From JBCCCJ01 sp039029315 (GTDB lineage: Bacteria > Bacteroidota > Bacteroidia > J057), in contig JBCCGK010000016.1 of the NCBI GenBank assembly GCA_039029315.1, positions 62,001 to 126,000 on the forward strand: a DNA stretch of 64,000 bases, read 5' to 3'. A model generated the notes under the pieces. It was not told the origin of the DNA. It ran no database searches and saw only the letters and a list, made by a program, of their open reading frames with translations. The translations under genes and the position numbers were made by a program. Shown one piece after another: positions 1 through 10,600 of the stretch. Numbering within the stretch: position 1 is the stretch's first letter; each line of letters starts with the position of its first letter.

Positions 1-130
1 AAGTACGAAGCTTGTTTCTATCGGTGAACGTTTGTTTCCTAATTGGATCAATTGAGAGGGTCAATTGTTGAATCTACTGAATCAATTGTTTATTCCGATT
101 TAGCGAAAAAAAGGGAAATTAGATCAAAAG

Positions 131-167
131 CGAAAGAATGAGTGAGGAAGGATCGCTCATTCTTTCG
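131..167 (-). terminator. Hairpin terminator after lectin gene 1
   Basis: A perfect 12-bp inverted repeat (131-142 and 156-167) with a 13-nt loop lies 23 bp past the stop of the minus-strand lectin gene. Read on the minus strand it is followed by a T-rich stretch. Bases 1-130 hold nothing else I can recognise. Confidence 0.6.
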
Positions 168-189
168 GAAAAAGTCAAACATCTGACTA

Positions 190-1476
190 TCATCCAGATA
201 CCACAAGTTGATTCACAGCTCGAAAGGTGTTGGTTTGCGCTTTGAGGTAATAGAGACCAGGCACTAGATGTCCCAACTCTAATCTGATTCTGTGGGTGTG
301 AGACATCTGATTGTTGATCAGCTGACGAAGTACTTCTCTCCCGGATAGGTCATACAAGCTCAATAAAGTTTGTTGATTCAAGTCGGATAGGGTCAGCAAT
401 ACCTCCACATGAGAACTTGCTGGATTGGGATAGGCCTGAATTTGAATGGCTGACTGAAACCCTATTGTCACCTCTCGGATTTCTGAATAAGATACATCTC
501 CATTGAAATCTACCTGTCGCAATTGATAATATCTTTTTCCCCCAAATATGCGATGATCCTCTATTTGATAGGTTGTTTGCTCATTTCTGGTTCCTGCTCC
601 ATCTACCCAGGCGATGGTTTCCCACAAATTCCCGTCAACAGACCTCAGGACTTCAAAATAATCATTGTTCAGCTCTATGCCTGTTGTCCAGTCCAACTGG
701 ACGCTTTTGTCTTGCAGAATACTGGCCTCAAAGGATACATATTCCACAGGCAAAGATACAGCAGAGCAACTTCCGGCATCTCCGGGAGTACCAAAACTTA
801 CCTTGTGGTCATTGGTCGCGACTGCATTGACTCCTGAGGTAAATCCCACATATATCGGATTGAATGAATTGAAAAGAAAGGATGGATCAAAGCTGTAGCT
901 GATGGTATAGATGCCGTCCAGCGTGGCAGTGAGCGTACTATTGGAAGGGGTCACATCGTCATAGTGCCACAACACACTGAAACTGTGATAAGCACCATCT
1001 TCCATATTCGGAAGAGATACTTCACTGGTTCCCGTGGCAGGATTGGTATGATTGCCTTGGAGGTGGACCGTCATGTGATCATCAGTCGTTGGGTCAAAGC
1101 TGTTGGGGTTGGTATCTATTTCGATGGCAATCGATGGAATAATCGCAGATGTTCCTCCATATCCCAAAGGAGCCCCTCCATTGCCAGCTGCGTCCGGTCC
1201 TTCTCCCTGAATCACAAAGGCCATTCCATGTCCACCATTATCATCTGTACCAAGATATACTTCAAATTCCCAGCTGAGATCTTTGTTGGATCGCTGAAAA
1301 TCAAATAATCTCAGATCATTATCTTCCCATACAGCAGCCGAAAAACTCCCCGGACTTGTCATACAATAACAATCCCCCGAAGGATTCGTAACGCCATTGG
1401 TCATGGTATAAGTTTGAGAAAAACTACTGGAAATCAACAAGAACAAGATAAAGAATACAAAATTACACTGATACAT
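190..1476 (-). CDS. Secreted L-type lectin-domain protein with T9SS sorting domain
   Basis: A 428-aa secreted protein expected to reach the cell surface through the type IX secretion system and bind glycans. I chose the ATG at 1476 because it begins a clean signal peptide (MYQCNFVFFILFLLISSSFS); the open frame runs upstream to 1557 but adds a non-signal-like leader. The first ~220 mature residues carry legume/L-type lectin hallmarks: GHGMAFVIQ, a bulky Gly-rich LGYGG segment and the metal-site-like IEIDTNPNSFDPTTDDH. A Bacteroidota linker follows (PVEYVSFEA ... LDWTTGIELNNDYFEVLRS), then a C-terminal type A sorting domain with YPNPAS and a GLYYLKA strand. It is a paralogue of the gene at 1867-3150. 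The lectin assignment is by motif; the ligand is unknown. Confidence 0.85.
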   Translation of the reverse strand: MYQCNFVFFILFLLISSSFSQTYTMTNGVTNPSGDCYCMTSPGSFSAAVWEDNDLRLFDFQRSNKDLSWEFEVYLGTDDNGGHGMAFVIQGEGPDAAGNGGAPLGYGGTSAIIPSIAIEIDTNPNSFDPTTDDHMTVHLQGNHTNPATGTSEVSLPNMEDGAYHSFSVLWHYDDVTPSNSTLTATLDGIYTISYSFDPSFLFNSFNPIYVGFTSGVNAVATNDHKVSFGTPGDAGSCSAVSLPVEYVSFEASILQDKSVQLDWTTGIELNNDYFEVLRSVDGNLWETIAWVDGAGTRNEQTTYQIEDHRIFGGKRYYQLRQVDFNGDVSYSEIREVTIGFQSAIQIQAYPNPASSHVEVLLTLSDLNQQTLLSLYDLSGREVLRQLINNQMSHTHRIRLELGHLVPGLYYLKAQTNTFRAVNQLVVSG

Positions 1477-1783
1477 TGGCTTAGCGATAAAAGGGTGAAA
1501 TAAAGGGCATTCTGCATAGCTAACCCAAAAGCAGAGTGGAAGAACAGCTTTAAGCAACTGGTTCTACCTTAGCGCTTTCCGTTTCTATCCTTGGGACGAT
1601 TCAGAGTATTCACAAGTAACTTCGACTTTACATCATCGGTCAAAAGCAACACATCTATGGCTCCCTTTTCTGTATGATTGGTCAAATGTCCTGGCTGGTT
1701 TTCAGCAAAAATGAGATAGGAAAAAGCCCGATTGAGGCAATCTCGCCATTGAAGGAGAATGGGTTGAAATACAGGCAAATAAC

Positions 1784-1822
1784 CCCAAGGCCTCAAAGAA
1801 AGCGTTTCTTTGAGGCCTTGGG
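1784..1822 (-). terminator. Strong palindromic terminator after lectin gene 2
   Basis: A perfect 18-bp inverted repeat (1784-1801 / 1805-1822) with a 3-nt centre begins 45 bp past the stop of the 1867-3150 gene. Its symmetry would let it act on either strand. The rest of 1477-1866 holds only a 75-codon minus-strand open frame (1569-1796) that starts inside this hairpin; I do not call it. Confidence 0.6.
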
Positions 1823-1866
1823 AGCTGGGTAGGTCATCCTGAAGCGGACAGTTGTTAATTCACAAT

Positions 1867-3150
1867 CTATCTAATCATCAACTTCTTATTAATAGAGGAG
1901 TGTTGGTTCCCCAGTTTGAGGAGGTAGGTTCCTCTAGCCAATCCACTGATATCTAGCTGGACATGATCAGCATGGGCTTCAAGTACGGAGATGCCCCACC
2001 GACGAATCAAGGCACCTGATGGATGATACAGCTCTGCTTGATAGTCATGGTTCATGGAAGCCTCTTGAATGCGAAGGAAGACCAGATCGCTTGCGGGATT
2101 GGGGTAAAAGGACAGTGACAAATCCATCTGGTCCCCGACCTCTATTTCCAGTTTTTCTGAAAAAGAAAATTCTCCATTATAATCTACCTGCCTGATTTGG
2201 TAAAATACCATTCCGTTATAGGGAACTTCATCCGTCCACTGGTAACGATGTAGTTCCGATGAGGTTCCCTGACCGTCTACCACGGCTACTACAGTCCAAT
2301 CCACATCATCTTTGGAGCGAAGGATTTCAAAATAATCATTGTTCACTTCGGAAGCTGTCTCCCAGACAAGTCCTACCAGTTGATTCTCCATAGAGGTCGC
2401 CTCAAATGATAGGAATTCTACAGGAAAAGTAACAGTAGAGCAGGAATGTGATCCACCAGGCAATCCAAAACTAACCTTTTGGGTATTGGTTGCCAGACCA
2501 TTTGTCCCTGCTGTGAATCCTGCATAAATTGGAATTCCTCCACTAAACAGACTTGCAGGATCCATCTGATACGAAATGGAATGCGTACCGTCTATCGTAA
2601 CAGTCAAACTGCTATTCGCTGGAGTAGTATTGTCATAGTGCCAAACAGCTACAAATTGGTGATAAGCGTCATCTTCCATATTGGGCAAAGCAATAGCGCT
2701 GCTTCCTGAAGCCATCACCTTATGATCGCCATTCAAATGAACCGCAAGGTGATCATCTGCCACCGCATCAAAGCCATTTGGATTGGTATCTATTTCGACA
2801 GCGATGGAGGGTACTATTGCAGATGCTCCCCCATATCCCAAGGGTGCACCACCATTTCCTCCTGCAACAGGTCCTTCTGTCTGGAGGACGAATGCCATTC
2901 CATGCCCGCCCGCATCATTGTCTCCCAAATATATCTCGGCATCCCAGGTCAAATCAGAACTGGCATTCTGAAAATCCGACAACGTCAGATTATTATCTTC
3001 CCAAACGCCTGTCGCTGTTTCGTTTGCGACTGTCATACAGAAACAGCTTCCTCCTGGATTAGCCGGTCCCCCGGTAGCAGTATAGGTTTGACTAACTCCC
3101 CATTGGCAGGAAATGATTGACAGAATACAAAATAGATAAAGTTGTTTCAT
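1867..3150 (-). CDS. Secreted L-type lectin-domain protein with T9SS sorting domain (paralogue)
   Basis: A 427-aa secreted protein with the same architecture as the neighbour at 190-1476. The start at 3150 gives the signal peptide MKQLYLFCILSIISCQWGVSQ; the open frame extends to 3186 without adding a plausible leader. Lectin-like motifs are GHGMAFVLQ, LGYGG and VEIDTNPNGFDAVADDH, followed by the PVEFLSFEATS linker module and a C-terminal T9SS domain (FYPNPASDL ... RGTYLLKLG). Identity to the first copy is high through the lectin domain and lower in the C-terminus, so this looks like an older tandem duplication. Each gene has its own hairpin terminator, so they are probably separate transcripts. 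Predicted role: glycan binding at the cell surface. Confidence 0.85.
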   Translation of the reverse strand: MKQLYLFCILSIISCQWGVSQTYTATGGPANPGGSCFCMTVANETATGVWEDNNLTLSDFQNASSDLTWDAEIYLGDNDAGGHGMAFVLQTEGPVAGGNGGAPLGYGGASAIVPSIAVEIDTNPNGFDAVADDHLAVHLNGDHKVMASGSSAIALPNMEDDAYHQFVAVWHYDNTTPANSSLTVTIDGTHSISYQMDPASLFSGGIPIYAGFTAGTNGLATNTQKVSFGLPGGSHSCSTVTFPVEFLSFEATSMENQLVGLVWETASEVNNDYFEILRSKDDVDWTVVAVVDGQGTSSELHRYQWTDEVPYNGMVFYQIRQVDYNGEFSFSEKLEIEVGDQMDLSLSFYPNPASDLVFLRIQEASMNHDYQAELYHPSGALIRRWGISVLEAHADHVQLDISGLARGTYLLKLGNQHSSINKKLMIR

Positions 3151-3568
3151 AGGTCTATGTGTAAAAATGGCAGAAAAAATATGCACACTGTGGCCCGGGT
3201 TTATTTTGATATGACAGCAATAGAAAATACGATTTTTCGCACTTTATTTTCATAATAAAATATGAAATATGAATAAATATACACATATCTTACCTCTGAC
3301 TTTTTGTTTTTTTCGCAATATGTCAAAACAGTCGACTTAACAGTTATTTATCAGACTTGATTTGTTATGGCAGAGATCTCCCTCTTAGTCAGTCAGTCTC
3401 GCAGATAACCACCTATTCTTCTATCCGACATGCTTGAGTTGAACTGGGCTGTCTCGCTTATTTTTCCTCCCAATCATTCTCCCTTCTTACATCCTCAATA
3501 AATCCGATGAAAGGGAAAGAAAACTGGCAGACAGGAGTCGTATCTTTCAACAAAGTAAGCCTTGCTCT
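3151..3568. other. Divergent intergenic region
   Basis: This 418-bp AT-rich gap separates a minus-strand lectin gene from a plus-strand gene and must hold both promoters. I see no gene, long repeat or convincing full promoter. A TAnnTTTs-like box (TATCTTTC, 3541-3548) lies 20 bp before the 3569 start but lacks a matching upstream TTG. Confidence 0.4.
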
Positions 3569-5812
3569 ATGATGGATTACCGTTCAACACCTCTCTTTGG
3601 AGGACTATGCGCTCTTTTGTTATTTGGTGTAAATCAGCTATTTGGAGAGGGGACAGCACAATTGATCCCCAGTGGATCGTCATCTTCCTGCATCTCCTAT
3701 GTACAGGGCAATGACGGGACGGGAAAAGAGGGCTCAACCCTCGGTCGTCCCTCTACAGACTGGATATACATCCACATTCAAGACCCCGATCAGGAAACCA
3801 TCTATTTTGGTCTCACCCGAAAAATTCCTTCCAGCAAAGAGGTGTATTATCAAATCCTTGCACCTGACGGAAGCATCCATTGTAGCGGCAAAGTTGCCTC
3901 CTCTGCTTCAGATTCCGGCTATGTAGCAGATAATGGACTTGAAGCCTATGTGGGTCCTACCCAAATCGCCGGAATATCCTCCGGAGGATATGAAGCATTG
4001 GAATGTGATCCTACCGAAGCAGGCAACTATGCTATTGTCTTCAATGTCGGGCACCCTACCACTGCTAACTACAACAGCAGCAAGTATTTTGTTCACCCCT
4101 TTGATATCACAGTAGCAGATACGAAATCTGGCACGCCTACAGCCATCAATGGCAGAGTATTTAGTTATAAATGGCATTTGAACACCAATAGTGGCAGCAA
4201 TCGGGCTTGCATGGATTTCTATACCTGGACTCCGGATAGCATGGTGATACAGATGGACATGAACGGCATGCAACCACATGGCTATTCTGTCTCTTTCAAC
4301 AGTCATGGCTCTACCAATACTGGCGATATCGTTGAAGACAGAAAATCGATCTCCTCCATCAGCGAATCCGTCCCTGAATATCGTGTTTTCCTGAATGAGC
4401 CAGATACGCTCGCCTTTCCTGACGGGACGCCTGGTGAGATCTCTTTTGTTGAATTGAATGCCTGTACCCTGGACTCAAGTTATTGCATACAAGTTGAGGC
4501 GACAAAAGCAGGAGAGGTAAATGTATACCTTGATCTGGATGGCAGTGGGGGATATGAGGAAGGAACGGCAGATGTATATTTTCCTTATCAATTGCCCACT
4601 GCAGGCTCTAGCTGCATTCCCTGGGATGGAATCGATGGAGTAGGAAGCAGGATCACCGATACTACTGCCGGGAATGTTACTGTTGAATTTTTGGCAGGCG
4701 TGGTACACGTGCCAGTCTATGATCCGGAAAATCATGAAAATGGCTATCGATGTGCTGTAATCCGGCCTGAAGGATATCAACCTCAAATGTATTTCGACAA
4801 TCGAGACACCAAAATTGGCACTTATGATCTCGAAGGTTGCGACTCCCTGTGCAATCCATGGACGGGTGGCAAAGGGGACAAAATCATGGTCAATACCTGG
4901 CTGAATACCAAAACCAGCACAGATACTGACTCCTTTGCTGTCTTGACGGAATGTCCGCCATTTGCGATCAATGATACGGCTTGTACCAAGGTCAGTCACG
5001 GAACACAAATTCAACTTCTGACCAATGATTCCGATCCAGACAATGCCCTGGACCCATATTCCGTATCCTTGAGTGGGCTCAGTCCTTCGGAAGGCAGTGC
5101 GACCTTTGATTCGGAAACGGGCCTACTCACTTTTTTTCCCATAGACGGGGACAGTTCTGATGTCTCTTTCAGCTATCGATTGTGTGACAGCACATCCGAA
5201 GCAGCAGGTGGCCCACTCTGTGATGAGGCAGAGGTGTTTTTTTCCATTTACGCTGGATGCGATGCGATTGTCATATTGAATGCGCAACGATTTCTCTTAA
5301 GTGCCCACCAGCACAAGCAGCAAGCAATCCTCGAATGGCATTCTTTGAAGGACTGTGAGTACTATTTGGTGAATCGACGAGGAGAAGGAATGGCTTTTGA
5401 AGAAATTGGGCTGGTGAAGCAGCACAGACTTGGGAGTATTCAATTCACAGATACCAAATTACGGCAGGTGAGTCAAACCAAAGTGGAATACAGAGTCGAT
5501 GCACATTTTCCTTCCCAAATCAGCCAGTCTAGCAATGTCGCAGGATTCAGGATTCAGCCACATGAGGACCTGATGATATCCACCTGGTTTTCGCCTCATG
5601 ATGACAATATTCTCCTTACCTATAGAAGTGAGTATCCTTCTCAATTGGAAGTTATGGATCTGACAGGGAGGCGGGTTCATTCACAAACTCTTCCGTCAAG
5701 CCTTCAGCCAAGAAAGATTAGCCTGTCCTCAACACGATGGGGTAAAGGCGGATATTTTTTCCGGATTTCCCATGCTCAGGCAGAAAAAATGTGTCGTTTG
5801 CATATCTATTGA
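3569..5812 (+). CDS. Large secreted protein with cadherin-like domain and T9SS-type C-terminus
   Basis: A 747-aa protein with an N-terminal hydrophobic signal region (residues ~8-28) followed by a long beta-rich, Asp/Gly/Ser-rich region with no domain I can name (~35-465). Residues ~470-570 resemble a tandem-95/cadherin-like repeat: VSHGTQIQLLTNDSDPDNA, then SGLSPSEGSATFDSETG and SFSYRLCD. The last ~80 residues look like a degenerate T9SS sorting domain (LEVMDLTGRRVHSQTLPS ... KGGYFFRISHAQ). Cysteines are frequent, which fits an extracytoplasmic protein. The function is unknown; a surface or extracellular structural role is an inference from the architecture. Confidence 0.75.
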   Translation: MMDYRSTPLFGGLCALLLFGVNQLFGEGTAQLIPSGSSSSCISYVQGNDGTGKEGSTLGRPSTDWIYIHIQDPDQETIYFGLTRKIPSSKEVYYQILAPDGSIHCSGKVASSASDSGYVADNGLEAYVGPTQIAGISSGGYEALECDPTEAGNYAIVFNVGHPTTANYNSSKYFVHPFDITVADTKSGTPTAINGRVFSYKWHLNTNSGSNRACMDFYTWTPDSMVIQMDMNGMQPHGYSVSFNSHGSTNTGDIVEDRKSISSISESVPEYRVFLNEPDTLAFPDGTPGEISFVELNACTLDSSYCIQVEATKAGEVNVYLDLDGSGGYEEGTADVYFPYQLPTAGSSCIPWDGIDGVGSRITDTTAGNVTVEFLAGVVHVPVYDPENHENGYRCAVIRPEGYQPQMYFDNRDTKIGTYDLEGCDSLCNPWTGGKGDKIMVNTWLNTKTSTDTDSFAVLTECPPFAINDTACTKVSHGTQIQLLTNDSDPDNALDPYSVSLSGLSPSEGSATFDSETGLLTFFPIDGDSSDVSFSYRLCDSTSEAAGGPLCDEAEVFFSIYAGCDAIVILNAQRFLLSAHQHKQQAILEWHSLKDCEYYLVNRRGEGMAFEEIGLVKQHRLGSIQFTDTKLRQVSQTKVEYRVDAHFPSQISQSSNVAGFRIQPHEDLMISTWFSPHDDNILLTYRSEYPSQLEVMDLTGRRVHSQTLPSSLQPRKISLSSTRWGKGGYFFRISHAQAEKMCRLHIY

Positions 5813-5900
5813 TCTCTCAGACAGAACTTTTCTGACAAGTGTTAGGTTCATATGATTTTTGAGATAAAACTTAATTCCATATTTCGCAATTTCGCATATC

Positions 5901-6284
5901 ATGAAAAAACTTGCTTTCATCCAATTCCCGTTTCTGTTGTTGGTCAGTCTGAGTTTGTCTGCATTCGCTTCACCTCCCAAAGGTGGCAAGATCTTGCCTC
6001 TGTCATCCCAGGTAGCTGATGAGGCCAAAGCCATTGTCAAGGAGATTCACTATTCTCCCACAGATCTCCTACAGATGAACCTCATTCCAGAGGAGGCAAT
6101 CACGGTGTTGCTCTACGATTCGGAAGGGGAATTGTTGGCCCGACGATACATCGGCCAACAAGACAAGTCTGTACAGCTACACATTCCGATGAGCAGATAT
6201 CCAATCGGTGTGTATCAGATCTCGATTGAGCAAGCCGATCAGCTTTTCACCTATCAGCTCACGACTTTTGCGGGACAGCCTTAG
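5901..6284 (+). CDS. Small secreted protein resembling a free-standing sorting-type domain
   Basis: A 127-aa protein with a clear signal peptide (MKKLAFIQFPFLLLVSLSLSAFA). The mature part ends in a beta-rich segment (VLLYDSEGELLARR ... YPIGVYQISIEQ) that echoes the strand pattern of T9SS C-terminal domains, where a turn-Gly strand is followed by GVYxxxI, but there is no large cargo in front of it. It could be a DUF3244-like small protein; I cannot name the family. It lies 88 bp after the 3569-5812 gene on the same strand and converges with the barrel gene at 6306. Confidence 0.7.
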   Translation: MKKLAFIQFPFLLLVSLSLSAFASPPKGGKILPLSSQVADEAKAIVKEIHYSPTDLLQMNLIPEEAITVLLYDSEGELLARRYIGQQDKSVQLHIPMSRYPIGVYQISIEQADQLFTYQLTTFAGQP

Positions 6285-6305
6285 GTTCTGGCAGCGAGAG
6301 GAAGC

Positions 6306-6914
6306 TTACAATCCGTATCGAAAGGAAAATTGCACGTAATGGTGATAGAGTCCAGGAGCTCCGGGTCTTAAATAGGTAGGGTTCGCACCTCCTTTGAGAA
6401 AGGAATAAACAGAATATCCATACCGAAGGACAAGTTCCCATCGATTGGACACATGATAACCAGCTCCAGCCTGGACACGCAGGTCTGTTTGTCGGTAGAC
6501 AGTCGAAAAATCAGTTCCACTGACGCCGTCCTTCGCCCCCAGCAGAATTCCGATCACAGGACCAGCCTGGAAAGCCAGTCTGCGTTTTTCGTCCCCTAGA
6601 TCTATGTCCAATGGGAAGGTCGCAAGAATAGGTACACTGATATGAGAGGTACGAATAGCAAAGAAGCGCCCCTTGGACACACTGCCCAATTGTTCGAAGA
6701 TCAACTCTGTCTGAAGATCCATTTTCTGTGTGAGTGGATAATTCACAAAGCCGCCCAACACAGGTCCAATTTGTCGAAACCCTCCATCCGCATCTCCGTC
6801 CACCTGACTGGTATTGAATCCAAGGATCAACCCACCTGAGAGGTTCTGGGACATAAGGGAACCAGCAACCCCAAGGAGGCAACATAGGCTAATCATGAAG
6901 GAATGGATGGTCAT
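6306..6914 (-). CDS. Outer-membrane beta-barrel protein (PorT/OMP_b-brl type)
   Basis: A 202-aa protein with a signal peptide (MTIHSFMISLCCLLGVAGSLMSQ) followed by alternating amphipathic strands typical of the small 8-stranded barrels common in Bacteroidota: GGLILGFNTSQVDGD, GPVLGGFVNYPL, LQTELIFEQLG, FQAGPVIGILLG and a C-terminal HHYVQFSFRYGL. The terminal aromatic pattern suits BAM-dependent insertion. It lies 3 bp downstream of the 6918-7571 membrane protein, so the two are probably co-transcribed. Its exact role is unknown. Confidence 0.75.
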   Translation of the reverse strand: MTIHSFMISLCCLLGVAGSLMSQNLSGGLILGFNTSQVDGDADGGFRQIGPVLGGFVNYPLTQKMDLQTELIFEQLGSVSKGRFFAIRTSHISVPILATFPLDIDLGDEKRRLAFQAGPVIGILLGAKDGVSGTDFSTVYRQTDLRVQAGAGYHVSNRWELVLRYGYSVYSFLKGGANPTYLRPGAPGLYHHYVQFSFRYGL

Positions 6915-6917
6915 AAT

Positions 6918-7571
6918 TCAGGAGGGAAAGCCACTTTGAACAACGAAAAAGGTTAAGTAATAGGTTACATAGATCAAAAACAAGGGCATTGCCAATGGAT
7001 TAGATTTTTCCTGATGGAGAACGTGAAATCCATAATTCATCCCCCAGGCGATCACAAACCAGGCAAAAAAGTTTTGAACGGGAATAATTCCGTTTTGCCA
7101 TACCCACAAATCGAAACTCATCGCCATCGGTTCCATGATCAAGTCAATTACAACCATAAGGATCGCACCCAATGTTGCCCGCACCCAAAGATTGGAACTC
7201 CATTTCTGGACGATGATACCACTGATGTAAGTCAGGATCAACCAGTTGAATCCTATCAATGGAGGAACTCCTCCGATTTTTGGCCCTAAGGCTTCACCAA
7301 ATCGGAAGTTTCCAAAAATCACCCCTGTCTTTACCCCCACAAACTCAACCAGATATCCTATCCAGAAAACCGCAAAGGCAAAAATGCCAAAATTCACGGT
7401 CCATTCTCGATGGAACAAAGCCAAAGCCCCAACAGAAAGAACAAGATTGACAAACAACAAGTTCTGAAACAAACTCCTGCTTTGCTCAATATGCAGACCA
7501 ACAGCACTGATCTCAAACCAAATAGCAAGGAGAATGATACCAACTAGGGTTGCCCGTTTTGTTCTTTCCAT
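6918..7571 (-). CDS. Carotenoid biosynthesis protein (CruF / DUF422-like integral membrane protein)
   Basis: A 217-aa polytopic protein with about six or seven membrane spans. The stretch VEFVGVKTGVIFGNFRFG followed by LGPKIGGVPPLIGFNWL matches the conserved core of the carotenoid 1',2'-hydratase/CruF family (DUF422), with the Glu and Asn residues expected there. In carotenogenic Bacteroidota this family hydrates the psi-end of acyclic or monocyclic carotenoids, as needed for saproxanthin- or flexixanthin-type pigments. No other carotenoid gene is in the window, so substrate and pathway are inferred from the family. It heads a likely two-gene operon with the barrel protein. Confidence 0.75.
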   Translation of the reverse strand: MERTKRATLVGIILLAIWFEISAVGLHIEQSRSLFQNLLFVNLVLSVGALALFHREWTVNFGIFAFAVFWIGYLVEFVGVKTGVIFGNFRFGEALGPKIGGVPPLIGFNWLILTYISGIIVQKWSSNLWVRATLGAILMVVIDLIMEPMAMSFDLWVWQNGIIPVQNFFAWFVIAWGMNYGFHVLHQEKSNPLAMPLFLIYVTYYLTFFVVQSGFPS

Positions 7572-7595
7572 TGGGTAAGCTTCATGTTCTAGTTC

Positions 7596-7630
7596 GGTCA
7601 GAGGGTTCCTGTGAGCAGGAGCCTCTGACC
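7596..7630 (-). terminator. Hairpin after the 1342-aa repeat-protein gene
   Basis: A 9-bp stem (7596-7604 / 7622-7630) continues into a second 5-bp stem with a tetraloop, 11 bp past the stop at 7642. There is no clear T-run on the minus strand, so intrinsic termination is likely but not certain. Confidence 0.5.
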
Positions 7631-7641
7631 TCTTTCATTAT

Positions 7642-10600
7642 TTATTCAATCAATAGTCGTTGTCGCCACATTCCTTCATCCGTGTTGACCAGAATCAGAT
7701 ATACACCTGCTGGTAGCTGACTGATGTTTAGGGCCGTTTCCAGGCCAACATTGCTTTTGTGGAGAAGTTCCTGTCCCAATAGATTCCGGACACTGATCTG
7801 CTCCATATGATAGCTGGATTGTAGCTGTACTTGCTGATCAGCTGGATTCGGGAACATGCTGATGGCTCCCTGTGGCAGCAGATCAGAAATGGCACCTGCA
7901 TCATTGTCAACGATGGTTACTGTGATGGTATCAATACCCTTGATCACATTGTTGGTGGTCTCATTGAGGAAAAGCACGATGGTTTCATCTCCTTCCATAT
8001 CTGCATCCTCCAAGATGGTGATGCTGATACTCACAGAAGACTCTCCACATCCGCCGAGCCGGACAGTCGTTGGAACAAAGGAGAAGTCATCTCCATTGAT
8101 TGCTGTTGATCCCATTTCATCCAAAGAAATGCCAACTGTAGACGAATCAGGATTCCCGTCTGTCTGGGTGATGATCAGGGTATAGCTTCCATCCCCTTCC
8201 CCTGCTGAATCCGCAATCACTTCGAATGATACGGTTGGGTCAGGGCGTTCCTCGATATCGGCTTGATATCGAGGCAAGATTTGATAGCCACCAACAGGCG
8301 GAGTGCTTCCATCAAATTGCCCACCCAAGCCAGTGATATTCAACCATTTTTTTGTGGGAGGCAATGTCCCATTGATGTCAGTATCACTATCAATTCTGAC
8401 AGTAAAGGTGTCAACACCATTGGTGGCTTGAAGATTCACACTTCCTCCTGAAGTTGGCCACTGAGAAGTGTCCAGTAAGGCCAGACATTCCATTCTGATG
8501 AATTCAGATTCAGTAGATTCATCCAAATTTGTCACCACAGCGGGCGCACCAAGTGGGTTCCCTGTTGACAGGACAATGATGGTATCAGGGTCCAATTCTG
8601 TTAGTCCATTAAAGACAACCACTTCCCCTGGTACAAGGACCTCATCTCCTTCTTGAACGGTATAGCCAAGTTCATCCCCAAAGTTGAAGATATTAATCCC
8701 GCCTGTTGAGTCAATAACAGTAAACTGAATATTGTTGTTTCCCTGGAAGTCTATCCCATACACAATTCCCTGAACTTGACACACAACTCCTAAAGAATCT
8801 CCAATTCCATCCATATCGCTATCAGCAGTAAGAATACCAATCGGATATTGCGGAAAGTCATTGTCTTCGATGGTGATGGTCATCACGCTGTCTCCCAGCA
8901 CTGGACCACTTGTAGGATTGCTCAATTCGACAATGATGGTCTCATCAGATTCCACCTCCATATCGTCGATGATGTCTACAGAGAGCATCAGCGGACCTAC
9001 ATTTCCGGCTGGGAACGTCAGAGTCGTATCCATCCAGTTGTTGAAGTCGGAAGTAGCCGTGGCCGTAGAAGTTCCCAGATTGATACTCACATCAACTGTG
9101 GTGGTGTCAGGGAAGGCTGTTGGTAACTGAACCCCGATGGCTACACTTCCTCCTGATTCTCCAACAGTTGCTGAGGTAGCAGAGAAAGAGAATCCAGGCG
9201 CAGGAATGTCCATGATGTCTGGCATATAACGAGGGAGCAACTGGTAACCATCAAGCGGAGGATCATCAAAAGTAAATTGTCCGCCAATCCCAGCTACGTT
9301 GAACAAACCAGAAGGAGCTGGCATCCCATCTACATCTGTATCACTATCGATTCGGACAGTAATTGTATCCGTCCCGTTAGTTACATCAACATTAGCACTA
9401 CTTCCACTCCCTGGCCATTGCGAAGGAGTAATCAGATAAGCATTGTTAAATTGGATCACCTCGCCTTCAGTGTCTTCACCAAGACTGGTGACTGCTACTG
9501 GTGTCTGAATGGGATTTCCACTACTGATAAAGATGATGGTATCAAGGTTGCCCATCTGTGTCAATCCACGGAACTCTGTAACTGATCCCGCAACATGGAT
9601 ACTATCTCCTTCATTTACTGTATATCCAAGGGCATTTCCAAAGTTTGCGACACCCATTCCCCCTGTTCCATCAATAATGGTAAAGACCAAATCATTAGCA
9701 TCTCCATCCAGGTCAACCCCATGCACAACCCCTCTCACTTCACAAGCAACACCAACAGAATCTCCTCTCCCATCACCATCACCATCATTGCTCACCAGGT
9801 CAATCGGATAAATAGGCAATCCATTAAAGCCCGTCATCGTTGGCATGACATCTGGCATATATCGTGGCAATAGCTGATAGCCACTCAGGTGTGGAGCCGA
9901 ATTATCGAATTGTCCTCCGATTCCGACTATGTCAAATGTATCGGTAGGGGCAGGTGATCCGTCAATATCCGTATCGCTATCAATTCGCACAGTGATCGTA
10001 TCACTACCATTGGTAATCTCAACATTGGCACTTGAACCAGCATTGGGCCACTGATTAGCATCTATCAAGACTGCATTGTTGAAGCGGACCATCTCTGACT
10101 CTGTACTTTCATCAAGCGAAGTAATCACAGCAGGAGTGGACAAGGCATTGCCAGAGGAAACGTATACAATCGTATCAGGATCCATTTGGGTCAGACCATT
10201 GAAATCGTCAATGACGCCAGCCACAACGACACTATCACCTTCTGTTACGTCATAACCAAATGAGTTGCTAAAATTTGTTACACTTATCCCGCCTGTAGCA
10301 TCGATAATGGTAAACTGAATATTGGATGGACTTCCCTGCATATCCACACCATGTACAATACCAGTCAACTGACAAGCAACACCAAGTGAATCTCCCAGTC
10401 CATCTCCAATCGCATCATTGGTAACAAGATCGATGGCATATTTTGGCAAACCAGAGTCATAAATGACGGCTGTATCTGCGGTAAAGTCTGCCAGATATCT
10501 GGGCAATAATTGATATCCATCCAGATGGGGGCTGGAACTGTCAAATTGGCCACCAATCCCTACGACATTGAAGGTATCAGCAGGAGGGCCGACAGTCCCA

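Noticed and set aside
1569..1796. 75-codon minus-strand ORF between the lectin genes
   Set aside because: It starts inside the terminator hairpin, has no recognisable domain and no upstream signal.
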